A stretch of DNA of 64,000 nucleotides, taken from Bacteroidota bacterium (GTDB lineage Bacteria; Bacteroidota; Bacteroidia; Cytophagales; Cyclobacteriaceae). The notes under the pieces were generated by a model. It worked only from the letters and a program-made list of their open reading frames with translations. It searched no databases and was not told where the DNA came from. The stretch's first letter is position 1. Each line of letters begins with the position of its first letter. The position numbers and the translations under genes were made by a program. The stretch spans positions 28,648-92,647 of the forward strand of contig JAEWLI010000218.1 in NCBI GenBank assembly GCA_023393375.1, in the 5' to 3' direction. Positions 34,476 through 42,188 of the stretch are shown piece after piece.

Positions 34476-35528
34476 ATGGCCAAAGTACTTCTCACAGGAA
34501 CAGCAGGTTTTATTGGAATGCACACTACAATCAGGCTGGCAACTGCCGGTCATGAAGTAATAGGGGTGGATAGCATCAATGATTATTATGATGTAGAATT
34601 AAAAAATGCCCGGCTTCAGAGTTTAGGATTTTCTGTAAAGGAAATTCAATATGGTGTGAAAATTCATTCTACCAAAAATAAAAATTCATTTATTAAATTA
34701 AATCTTGAAGACCGTGAAGGGATTCTTAATTTATTTAATGAAGAAAAACCCGATTTTGTTATCAATTTAGCTGCACAAGCTGGGGTGCGTTACTCGCTCA
34801 TTAATCCTTATACTTACATTGAAAGCAACATTACTGGATTTCTTAACCTTCTGGAGGGTTGCAGGGCTAATCCGGTTAAGCACCTGATTTATGCTTCCAG
34901 TTCATCAGTTTATGGATTGAACAAGAATATTCCCTTTAAAGAATCTGAGACTGCCAATCATCCTGTATCATTGTATGCGGCTTCTAAAAAAGCCAATGAG
35001 ATGATGGCTCACACTTATGCCCATTTATTTGGGATACCTTCTTCAGGTTTGCGATTTTTTACCGTGTATGGTCCTTGGGGCAGACCCGACATGGCATTAT
35101 TTATTTTTACCAAAAATATATTGGAAGGCAAACCGATAGAAGTATTCAACGATGGTAAAATGACGAGAGATTTTACCTATATCGATGATATTGTTTCGGG
35201 TGTTGTAAGTTTATTGGAAAGACCACCATCAAATCAATCTGTTTTTGATCCCGAAAACCCTAACCCAGCCATAAGTTCTGCTCCTTATGCCCTTTATAAT
35301 ATAGGTAACAACGCACCGGTAAACCTAATGGATTTCGTGAGAGCAATTGAAAAAAAACTGGGTAAAAAAGCAGATATAATTTATAAACCATTACAACCGG
35401 GAGATGTGACAACCACTTTTGCTGATGCGTCCAGATTGAAACAAATTACTGGCTATCAACCCGAAACCAAAGTCGAGGATGGTATAAATCAATTTATAGA
35501 CTGGTACAGACATTATTATGATCAATAA
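34476..35528 (+). CDS. UDP-uronate 4-epimerase (CapI-like)
   Basis: The 350 residues are an extended SDR enzyme with the NAD motif GTAGFIG (8-14) and the catalytic Ser/Tyr/Lys region YASSSSVYG and LYAASKKA (Y167, K171). The insertion GFSVKEIQYG... (about 50-72) and the NDYYDVELKNARL segment are typical of UDP-glucuronate 4-epimerases such as CapI and LpsL. It would turn the uronate made by the preceding dehydrogenase into its galacto epimer for surface polysaccharide. It ends the two-gene operon. Confidence 0.88.
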   Translation: MAKVLLTGTAGFIGMHTTIRLATAGHEVIGVDSINDYYDVELKNARLQSLGFSVKEIQYGVKIHSTKNKNSFIKLNLEDREGILNLFNEEKPDFVINLAAQAGVRYSLINPYTYIESNITGFLNLLEGCRANPVKHLIYASSSSVYGLNKNIPFKESETANHPVSLYAASKKANEMMAHTYAHLFGIPSSGLRFFTVYGPWGRPDMALFIFTKNILEGKPIEVFNDGKMTRDFTYIDDIVSGVVSLLERPPSNQSVFDPENPNPAISSAPYALYNIGNNAPVNLMDFVRAIEKKLGKKADIIYKPLQPGDVTTTFADASRLKQITGYQPETKVEDGINQFIDWYRHYYDQ

Positions 35529-35595
35529 TATCAAAATCTGTTTACCTGAATTATTGATTCTCATATTTAAAACCTGCAAATAAATTCTATTGAAT

Positions 35596-35626
35596 ATTGT
35601 ATCATTCAAATAGCTGTTTACCTTTG
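35596..35626 (+). promoter_or_regulatory. Promoter of the sialate O-acetylesterase gene
   Basis: ATTG (35596-35599, one mismatch), 19 bases, TACCTTTG (35619-35626, exact). Transcription should start near 35632, which excludes the in-frame ATG at 35631 and supports the ATG at 35652. Confidence 0.6.
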
Positions 35627-35651
35627 TTACTTGAACAAGTCATTCTTTTGT

Positions 35652-37574
35652 ATGAAAAAAATTTTACTAATATTCGTCCTCAGTTTGTTTTCTTATACCA
35701 TGACATTAGCAGATATCAGCTTACCCAAAGTAATTGGTGATAATATGGTACTTCAGCGTGACCAACCGATTACTGTTTGGGGTTGGGCAAACCCATCCGA
35801 AAAAGTAGAGGTCAGGTTTAGTAATCAACGGGCAAGAACTACTACAGATAAATCCGGAAAATGGAAAGTTCAATTAAAGCCCATGCCCGCGGGAGGTCCT
35901 TATGAAATGACGATTTCAGGAAAAAACAGCATTGTTTTGAAGAATATATTATTAGGAGATGTTTGGATATGTTCAGGTCAATCAAATATGGAATGGATTA
36001 TCAATAACTCTGATAATGCAGAACAGGAAATAGCCAATGCCAATTTTCCTAAAATCAGGTTGTTTACAGTACCACGAAATGCAAGTGTTGAACCTGTAAA
36101 AGATGCGACCGATGGTCAATGGGTAACGGCTACCCAAAACAACATTGCCAATTTTTCAGCAGTAGGTTATTTTTTTGGCAGGGAATTGCATCAAGAACTT
36201 GATGTTCCTATTGGATTGATCAATACCTCATGGGGAGGAACTGTAATAGAAACTTGGATAAGTACTGAAGCTATACAGCAGTCGGGGGAATTCCCAGATC
36301 AAATGGCCAAACTAAAAAATCTTGATTTAGACAAAGAAGTTGCCGATCTGAAAGCGAAAATGCAAGCATACTTACCAGAAACTAATGATCTGGACAAATT
36401 TGAAAATGGTCAATCTCCATGGGCCAGCTCTCATTTAAATGACAAGGATTGGCACCAAATGAGCCTGCCAACTTTATGGGAAAACCAATTGCCTTCTTTA
36501 GACGGTGTGGTTTGGTTTAGAAAAACATTTACCTTACCTGAAAATTTTGACAAACAAAGGGTAGTGCTTTCATTGGGACCCATTGATGATGCTGATATTA
36601 CCTGGATAAATGGCCAGAAGGTGGGTGAAACTCAACTATACAACGTCAACCGGGAATATAAGGTAGATGGCTCTTTTCTCAAACCTGGAGAAAATGTTAT
36701 TGCAGTCAGGGTAGTAGATACAGGTGGAGGCGGTGGTTTGTATGGCAGTAAGGAAAACATGTATATCCAGACTGGAAATGAAAAAACAGATCTTTCTGGC
36801 AATTGGAAATTTAAAATAAGTACTGCGTACTTTGATAATTTAATTGATCCTAACAGCTATCCCACACTGCTATACAATGGCATGATCCATCCACTGGTTC
36901 AGTTTAGCATCAAAGGTGCTATTTGGTATCAGGGAGAATCAAATACAGGACGGTCTGTTCAATATCAGAAATTGTTTCCTCTAATGATCAATAATTGGCG
37001 GGAAAAATGGAATATTGGTGATTTCCCATTCTTATTCGTTCAACTTGCAAATTATTTACCTTACAATGGTAAAGAAACCCCTGACCAATCATGGGCTCAA
37101 TTGAGGGAAGTTCAAACCAAAACATTGGCAACCGTACCTAATACTGGCATGGCGGTGACCATTGATGTTGGCAATCCATACGATATTCATCCTACCAATA
37201 AACAAGATGTAGGAAAAAGATTGGCACTGGCTGCAAAAAAAGTGGCTTATGGAAAAGACATCATTTACTCCGGCCCGTCATACAAAAATATTGAAGTAAA
37301 AGATGCTTCCATCATTGTACACTTTGATCATGTGGGCACAGGATTAAATGTGGACAATGAATATGGTTATGTAATGGGATTTCAAATTGCCGGTGTTGAT
37401 GGAAAATACCATTGGGCAAAAGCGGAGATTATTGATAATTCGACAGTAAAGGTCTATCACAAGGATATTACCCGACCAGTATCTGTAAGGTATGCCTGGC
37501 GGGATAATCCTGAGGATGCTAATCTATACAATAGTGCCGGTTTGCCTGCAATACCATTTAGAAGTAAGGAATAA
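35652..37574 (+). CDS. Sialate O-acetylesterase family protein
   Basis: The 640 residues start with a signal peptide (KKILLIFVLSLFSYTMTLA); the start is chosen from this and from the promoter. The catalytic domain is a split SGNH hydrolase. The nucleophile block is CSGQSNMEW (S111). The later Gly-Glu-Ser-Asn block is WYQGESNTGR. The His block is DIHPTNKQDVG. A jelly-roll domain is inserted between them (about 245-385, with VVWFRKTFTLPENF). Such enzymes remove acetyl groups from sialic acids or plant polysaccharides in the periplasm. No other sialic acid genes are near, so the substrate could be another acetylated glycan. Confidence 0.9.
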   Translation: MKKILLIFVLSLFSYTMTLADISLPKVIGDNMVLQRDQPITVWGWANPSEKVEVRFSNQRARTTTDKSGKWKVQLKPMPAGGPYEMTISGKNSIVLKNILLGDVWICSGQSNMEWIINNSDNAEQEIANANFPKIRLFTVPRNASVEPVKDATDGQWVTATQNNIANFSAVGYFFGRELHQELDVPIGLINTSWGGTVIETWISTEAIQQSGEFPDQMAKLKNLDLDKEVADLKAKMQAYLPETNDLDKFENGQSPWASSHLNDKDWHQMSLPTLWENQLPSLDGVVWFRKTFTLPENFDKQRVVLSLGPIDDADITWINGQKVGETQLYNVNREYKVDGSFLKPGENVIAVRVVDTGGGGGLYGSKENMYIQTGNEKTDLSGNWKFKISTAYFDNLIDPNSYPTLLYNGMIHPLVQFSIKGAIWYQGESNTGRSVQYQKLFPLMINNWREKWNIGDFPFLFVQLANYLPYNGKETPDQSWAQLREVQTKTLATVPNTGMAVTIDVGNPYDIHPTNKQDVGKRLALAAKKVAYGKDIIYSGPSYKNIEVKDASIIVHFDHVGTGLNVDNEYGYVMGFQIAGVDGKYHWAKAEIIDNSTVKVYHKDITRPVSVRYAWRDNPEDANLYNSAGLPAIPFRSKE

Positions 37575-37627
37575 AAGATCTGGATTAATAGTAAATATCA
37601 AATATAATCGGAAATCAAGCCCTTGGG

Positions 37628-39403
37628 TTATATAATTTCTTTGTACTGCATTTTGTGCAATTGGGCATAATATCCGTTTAATGATAGCAAGGAATCATGC
37701 GATCCAGTCTCAACAATGTGTCCTTTGTCGAGCACGATAATTTGTTTGGCTTTTTGAATGGTCGAAAGCCTATGGGCTATTACAATGGAGGTTCTGCCCT
37801 TCATCAGTTTTTCAATCGCATTTTGAATCAATTCTTCTGTTTCCGAATCTACTGAAGAGGTAGCTTCATCCAGTACAATAATTTTAGGATCGTAAACCAT
37901 TGCCCTTACAAAAGATACCAATTGCCGTTGACCAACCGAAAGTGTAGCACCGCGTTCCATTACATTGTAATTTAAACCCCCGGGCAATCTTTCGATAAAG
38001 GATCGTGCACCCACCAATTCGGCAGCGTACATCACTTTTTCTTCTGAAATATCCGGATTGCCCAAGGTGATATTATTGCCAATGGTATCAGAAAACAAAA
38101 ATACATCTTGTAGCACTACACCAATATTTCTTCGCAAAGATTCAATTTGATATTCCTTGATATCATGGCCATCAATAAGTATCTGCCCATTATTTATTTC
38201 ATAAAAACGGTTCAGTAGATTAATTACTGATGATTTGCCAGCTCCCGTAGCACCTACCAGGGCTATCATTTCCCCAGAGTTTACATTAAATGATATGTCC
38301 TTCAGCACATAATCTTCCTTATTATAAGCAAACCAGACATTTTTAAATTCTACTTCACCTTTTATTTCCTCAGGATTAAGTTGTCCGGTATCATGGATGT
38401 ACTCTTCATTTTCCAAAAGTTTAAATATCCGGGAGGAGCTGACAATGCCCAACTGGAGTGTATTGAAACGGTCAGCTATCATCCGAATAGGTCGAAAAAA
38501 CATATTAATGTACATGATAAAGGCAATAAGCGTCCCGATGGTGATCGGATTAGTAGCAAACTGACTTTCTATTATTCCCCTTGCTCCATACCACACCAGT
38601 AAACCAATTCCCAGAGCTTGTATCAATTCTGCCACCGGAAAATATATTGAATAATACAAAACCGTCCGGATATTGGCTTTTTTGTGTTCTTTATTTATCT
38701 CTTTGAACTTTTCGTACTCCCTTTTTTCACTGTTAAAAATCTGAACAATACTCATCCCGGTGATATGTTCCTGAACAAATGAATTAAGGTTAGCCACCGC
38801 ATTTCTTACACTATTAAAAGCATCTTTTATTTTTTCTTTGAACACATAAGTACTGATAATCAATAGAGGAAGTGTGGAGAGGCTGATTAGCGTTAATCGC
38901 CAGTCCATTATAAACATAATAATTAAAATAACAACCAGTTGAAGCAGATCGGCTATTATGGCAGCAATACCTTCACTGAATACCTGCGATAACGTTTCGA
39001 TATCAGAAACATTTCTCGTGACCAACCGTCCTATCGGTGTATTATCATAAAATTTAAGCCGGAGTCTTAAAATCCGCCTAAACAGCTTAATACGTAAATC
39101 TTTGATCACATGCTGCCCAAGCCAGTCGGAAAGATAAGTATGGAAGTATTGAGTAATGGTCTGCACCACTAATAAACTGACCATAATGATCACCATGCTT
39201 ACAAGACCATTATAATCTCCCGTTGCTACATGGTTATCAATGGTATATTGAATAATTACCGGTTGCGCCGGAGAAAGCAAGGCTACTGCAAAAGTTAAAA
39301 ACACAAGCAAATAAAATTTGCCAATGTACGGCTTTGCGTATTGAAAAAGCTTCTTTAATATTTCAGAATCAATTACTTTTCCGCTTATTTCCTCTTTCTC
39401 CAC
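37628..39403 (-). CDS. ABC exporter, fused permease and ATPase
   Basis: The 591-residue half-transporter has six membrane helices (about 27-325) and a nucleotide-binding domain with Walker A GATGAGKS (384-391), the signature LSVGQ, Walker B IIVLDEATSSVD and the H-loop IVIAHRLST. It would work as a homodimer. It resembles MsbA and multidrug-type exporters, which move lipids or drugs outward across the inner membrane; the cargo cannot be told. The truA stop-start distance is only 5 bases, so it is cotranscribed downstream of truA. Confidence 0.9.
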   Translation of the reverse strand: MEKEEISGKVIDSEILKKLFQYAKPYIGKFYLLVFLTFAVALLSPAQPVIIQYTIDNHVATGDYNGLVSMVIIMVSLLVVQTITQYFHTYLSDWLGQHVIKDLRIKLFRRILRLRLKFYDNTPIGRLVTRNVSDIETLSQVFSEGIAAIIADLLQLVVILIIMFIMDWRLTLISLSTLPLLIISTYVFKEKIKDAFNSVRNAVANLNSFVQEHITGMSIVQIFNSEKREYEKFKEINKEHKKANIRTVLYYSIYFPVAELIQALGIGLLVWYGARGIIESQFATNPITIGTLIAFIMYINMFFRPIRMIADRFNTLQLGIVSSSRIFKLLENEEYIHDTGQLNPEEIKGEVEFKNVWFAYNKEDYVLKDISFNVNSGEMIALVGATGAGKSSVINLLNRFYEINNGQILIDGHDIKEYQIESLRRNIGVVLQDVFLFSDTIGNNITLGNPDISEEKVMYAAELVGARSFIERLPGGLNYNVMERGATLSVGQRQLVSFVRAMVYDPKIIVLDEATSSVDSETEELIQNAIEKLMKGRTSIVIAHRLSTIQKAKQIIVLDKGHIVETGSHDSLLSLNGYYAQLHKMQYKEII

Positions 39404-39408
39404 GCCAG

Positions 39409-40164
39409 TTAAAAATTTAAAAAAATATGGTCAGGATATTTAATACGGGATAAATATAAACCGCAAGCAGGTACAGCTCTTCCCGCCCTTTTTCTATCCT
39501 GAGATGCCAGAATAGCACTAATCTCTTCTGACTGGAATTTTCCTTTGCCCACCTCAATAAGTGTACCTACTATGGTACGAACCATCCCACGTAGAAATCT
39601 ATTGGCAGAAATAGTAAATTTAAGCTGGTTACCATTTGCTATCCAATTTGCTTCAACGACATGACAATGAAAATGTTCTACAGAAGTCTTAGCCCTACTA
39701 AAACATTGAAAGTTTTTTTCACCAATTAGAAGTTTGCAGGCTTCATTCATTTTATCAATGTCCAAAGATCCTGGAAAAAAATAGCTGTATTCATTCAAAA
39801 AAGGATCTTTCACTAAATGTATTTTATAAATATATGTCCTTAAATAGGCACTATAACGTGCATGAGCATCATCCTTTACCGGTATGAGCGATTTCACATT
39901 GATATCATCCGGTAATACAGCGTTTATTTTATAAATAAACTGATCACAATCAAAGGTTTCTGGCATATCAACATGGAGGTATTGTTGATAGGCATGAACA
40001 CCGGTGTCAGTCCTTCCACTGGCATATGAAATTATTTTACAACCCAAAATTTTCTCCAAACATCTATCAAATTCCCCTTGAAGGGAAGGAGCATTTTGCT
40101 GCATCTGCCATCCATGATAATTTGTTCCTTTATAGGAGATTTCCAAAAAATACCTGCCTTTCAT
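39409..40164 (-). CDS. truA: tRNA pseudouridine synthase A
   Basis: TruA makes pseudouridine at positions 38-40 of the anticodon stem. The 251 residues have the family start YKGTNYHGWQMQ and the catalytic Asp D53 in ASGRTDTGVHA. Near the C terminus come FLRGMVRTIVGTLIEVGKGK and the final ACGLYLSRIKYP. Length is normal. It is the first gene of an operon with the ABC exporter, which starts 5 bases after its stop. Confidence 0.96.
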   Translation of the reverse strand: MKGRYFLEISYKGTNYHGWQMQQNAPSLQGEFDRCLEKILGCKIISYASGRTDTGVHAYQQYLHVDMPETFDCDQFIYKINAVLPDDINVKSLIPVKDDAHARYSAYLRTYIYKIHLVKDPFLNEYSYFFPGSLDIDKMNEACKLLIGEKNFQCFSRAKTSVEHFHCHVVEANWIANGNQLKFTISANRFLRGMVRTIVGTLIEVGKGKFQSEEISAILASQDRKRAGRAVPACGLYLSRIKYPDHIFLNF

Positions 40165-40224
40165 GATTAGGGGGCAAATATAATCAAATAGAAAAGGAAT
40201 TACAGAGCGTTTACCTTAAATCAT

Positions 40225-40785
40225 TTATTTGGCAAGGAAGCTTTCCTGTACATCATCATACTCCGATTCCTCCAAATGGCCATCCTTGTTTCCATCCCAT
40301 AATCCAAACAATTTTTCCGAAAGCTCTTCAGTGTTTACTGAATTTTTTTTGTTAAAGTTCCAGGCACCAAAATAATCAGCTTTTGTCATTGACAATTGAA
40401 ATTCTTTTTCATCCAAATAAGCATCGCCATTTTGATCCCAATCCTCGAATGTGCCATGATCAATGGAGTTGTAGACTGCAAAATAATTTTGTGTACCATA
40501 TTCCCACTCCTTATGATCGATCTTTCCGTTATTGTTTCTATCCCAAAGACCATAGAAGCCCTTATAAAGCTCCAGTTCGGATAAACGCCCATCCTTGTTT
40601 TTGTCCCATTTTCTGATCATCCGTTTTTCCATTAACGATTGATGAAACTCGTGTTTATCCACTATACCGTCTTTATTGAGGTCCCAATGTTTAAAAGAAT
40701 ATGATGTAAGATGGTTGCGGTTACAGGAATAAATGCTCACAATGATTATCGCAATCAAGGCTGGTTTATAAAGATTGACTTTCAT
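40225..40785 (-). CDS. EF-hand lipoprotein
   Basis: The 186 residues have a lipoprotein signal with lipobox SIYSC (acylated C21) and then six EF-hand loops: DLNKDGIVDKHE (35-46), DKNKDGRLSELE (61-72), DRNNNGKIDHKE (82-93), DQNGDAYLDEKE (117-128), NFNKKNSVNTEE (143-154) and DGNKDGHLEESE (164-175). The first four and the sixth keep the calcium ligands at positions 1, 3, 5 and 12; the fifth is degenerate (Asn at position 1, no Gly). It should bind several Ca2+ ions on the periplasmic or outer surface. The role is unknown: calcium buffering, sensing or adhesion. Single gene. Confidence 0.85.
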   Translation of the reverse strand: MKVNLYKPALIAIIIVSIYSCNRNHLTSYSFKHWDLNKDGIVDKHEFHQSLMEKRMIRKWDKNKDGRLSELELYKGFYGLWDRNNNGKIDHKEWEYGTQNYFAVYNSIDHGTFEDWDQNGDAYLDEKEFQLSMTKADYFGAWNFNKKNSVNTEELSEKLFGLWDGNKDGHLEESEYDDVQESFLAK

Positions 40786-40849
40786 TGTATGTGAGTTGGC
40801 ATTTTAATAAATCATAATATGCATATATGACCAATATTTGAAGATAAAG

Positions 40850-41350
40850 TTATAATGGGGTTTGTTGAATATTAAAAATTTCATGTAATTCTCTCCTCGT
40901 CTTTTTTAAGTGCATCCTAAAACCAGCTACAGCGATCAGATAATTGATTAGACCCAAAATGAAAGCTACAACTGACATAAAAATATTCTGATGGATCAGC
41001 GAAAAAAATAATACAAACCCGATACATATGAGTGTCCAGAATATCAAAAACATGCGGGTACTGAAGAATAGGGTGTAGGTGATAAACAATATGCAACCAC
41101 CAGAAGTAGGTTCGATTCTTCCAATTACTAAAGGGATAAAGTTTTGGGGGGCCTGCAACGATTTGAAAATCCTAAATTCATTTTCTTTAAAAAAGCCGTT
41201 AAATTTATAAGGAATACCTGCTGCAGCTGTACTACTATATGGTCTCTTAAAAGTTTCCAAAAGTTTCACTTGTTCTAGCAATCGTGATTTTACCATTTTA
41301 ATTTCAAAGGGTAATACTAGCGTTTCAGTAAAATATAACAGCCATATCAT
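40850..41350 (-). CDS. Small membrane protein of unknown function
   Basis: I do not recognise this 166-residue protein. It has three likely membrane segments after residue 80 (PTSGGCILFITYTLFFSTRM, FLIFWTLICIGFVLFFSLI, FMSVVAFILGLINYLIAVAG) and a hydrophilic first half. The start is not certain: the ATG at 41350 overlaps the stop of the ridA gene by 4 bases, which favours coupled translation. It is cotranscribed with ridA and may depend on it. No catalytic motif is visible. Confidence 0.6.
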   Translation of the reverse strand: MIWLLYFTETLVLPFEIKMVKSRLLEQVKLLETFKRPYSSTAAAGIPYKFNGFFKENEFRIFKSLQAPQNFIPLVIGRIEPTSGGCILFITYTLFFSTRMFLIFWTLICIGFVLFFSLIHQNIFMSVVAFILGLINYLIAVAGFRMHLKKTRRELHEIFNIQQTPL

Positions 41351-41730
41351 AACTGGACTGCAATACAGGAAATTTCAACATTCACATCTTTAGGCAACCG
41401 ACTCACTTCTATGGTTTCGCGTGCAGGTGGCAGTTCCTTGAAATATTCACCATATATTTCATTTACAACTACGAAATCATCCATATTTTTCAGAAATATG
41501 CTGCATTTTACCACATTCGTCAGGGTAAGGTTAGCAGCATTTAAAATATTCACTATGTTATGTAAAACCTGTCTCGTTTCTGATCGGATGTCTTGGGTTT
41601 CTAATTCTCCAGTCAATGGGTTGAGTGCGATCTGACCCGAAACGTATAAAGTATTTTGTACCAATATAGCCTGACTATAAGGCCCAATAGGTTGTGGTGC
41701 CTTGTCTGAATTAATGATCATTCTTTCCAT
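41347..41730 (-). CDS. ridA: RidA-family enamine/imine deaminase
   Basis: RidA hydrolyses reactive enamines and imines made by PLP enzymes. The 127 residues have the family start (INSDKAPQPIGPYSQAILV), LYVSGQIALNP and the C-terminal block PPARETIEVSRLPKDVNVE with the substrate-binding Arg. Length and motifs are standard. It overlaps the next gene by 4 bases. The promoter region is shared with the divergent tRNA-like gene. Confidence 0.93.
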   Translation of the reverse strand: MERMIINSDKAPQPIGPYSQAILVQNTLYVSGQIALNPLTGELETQDIRSETRQVLHNIVNILNAANLTLTNVVKCSIFLKNMDDFVVVNEIYGEYFKELPPARETIEVSRLPKDVNVEISCIAVQL

Positions 41731-41936
41731 GTTTTTTGATTTATGATTACATTCATTTACTCCAATGAAATTAAAAGCTTTTCCACTATGTAATGTTACT
41801 TTTTCAAAATATTATTTTTACATTAATAAAATAATTATAATTTTTCATATGCTTTTACCAGAATTATTGCAAATTATATTTTTTGAACATGTTAACATTA
41901 ATTATAATGTAAATTTTTAATTACTTTTTTAAAATA

Positions 41937-41968
41937 TTTGCAAATATATTCTCACTTACCTAACTTTG
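41937..41968 (+). promoter_or_regulatory. Promoter of the tRNA-like gene
   Basis: TTTG (41937-41940), 20 bases, TAACTTTG (41961-41968): an exact match to the Bacteroides consensus. The start of transcription would be at about 41975, 38 bases before the tRNA-like gene. Confidence 0.65.
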
Positions 41969-42012
41969 TTTCAACAATTAAGGCAAATGTTCCTTAAGTT
42001 CGTAATTTATAA

Positions 42013-42135
42013 TGTAGAGTGATGAAATTGGCAGACATACCCTCCTGTCTCGGGGGTGGAGAAGCAGGAACAAATCATTATGTTGATCAGGTATTGACTA
42101 ACCGCTCCGTGGAGGTTCGAATCCTCCCTCTACAG
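42013..42135 (+). tRNA. Class II-like tRNA with a 54-base variable region (apparent anticodon GTC)
   Basis: The sequence folds as a tRNA with all core signs. The acceptor TGTAGAG/CTCTACA is perfect (7 bp), with discriminator G. T8 and G9 are followed by a Leu-like D arm ATG-AAATTGGCAGA-CAT (GG and A21 present). The anticodon arm is CCCTC-CTGTCTC-GGGGG and the T arm GGAGG-TTCGAAT-CCTCC. In the tRNA register the anticodon is GTC (Asp) with T33, but base 37 is T, which is rare. The variable region (42057-42110) is 54 bases, far over the usual 10-24, closed by GGAG/CTCC. It has an exact promoter and terminator of its own. It may be a functional odd tRNA, a tRNA-derived RNA, or a pseudogene with an insertion. 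Confidence 0.75.
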
Positions 42136-42136
42136 C

Positions 42137-42165
42137 AAAAAGGCAGCTCACGAGCTGCCTTTTTT
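42137..42165 (+). terminator. Intrinsic terminator after the tRNA-like gene
   Basis: GGCAGCTC-AC-GAGCTGCC with an A-run before and six Ts after. It begins one base after the tRNA-like 3' end, showing that the RNA is a separate transcript. Confidence 0.92.
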
Positions 42166-42188
42166 ATTGTTTAAGTTAGCAGATATTT

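Noticed and set aside
35652..37574. Sialic acid utilisation cluster
   Set aside because: Only the esterase is present; no lyase, epimerase or sialic acid transporter is nearby, so no cluster claim is made.
42013..42135. tRNA-Sec, tmRNA or a tRNA with a group I intron
   Set aside because: There is no TCA anticodon and the acceptor stem is 7 bp, no tag peptide frame is present, and the extra bases sit in the variable region, not in the anticodon loop, and are too few for a self-splicing intron.
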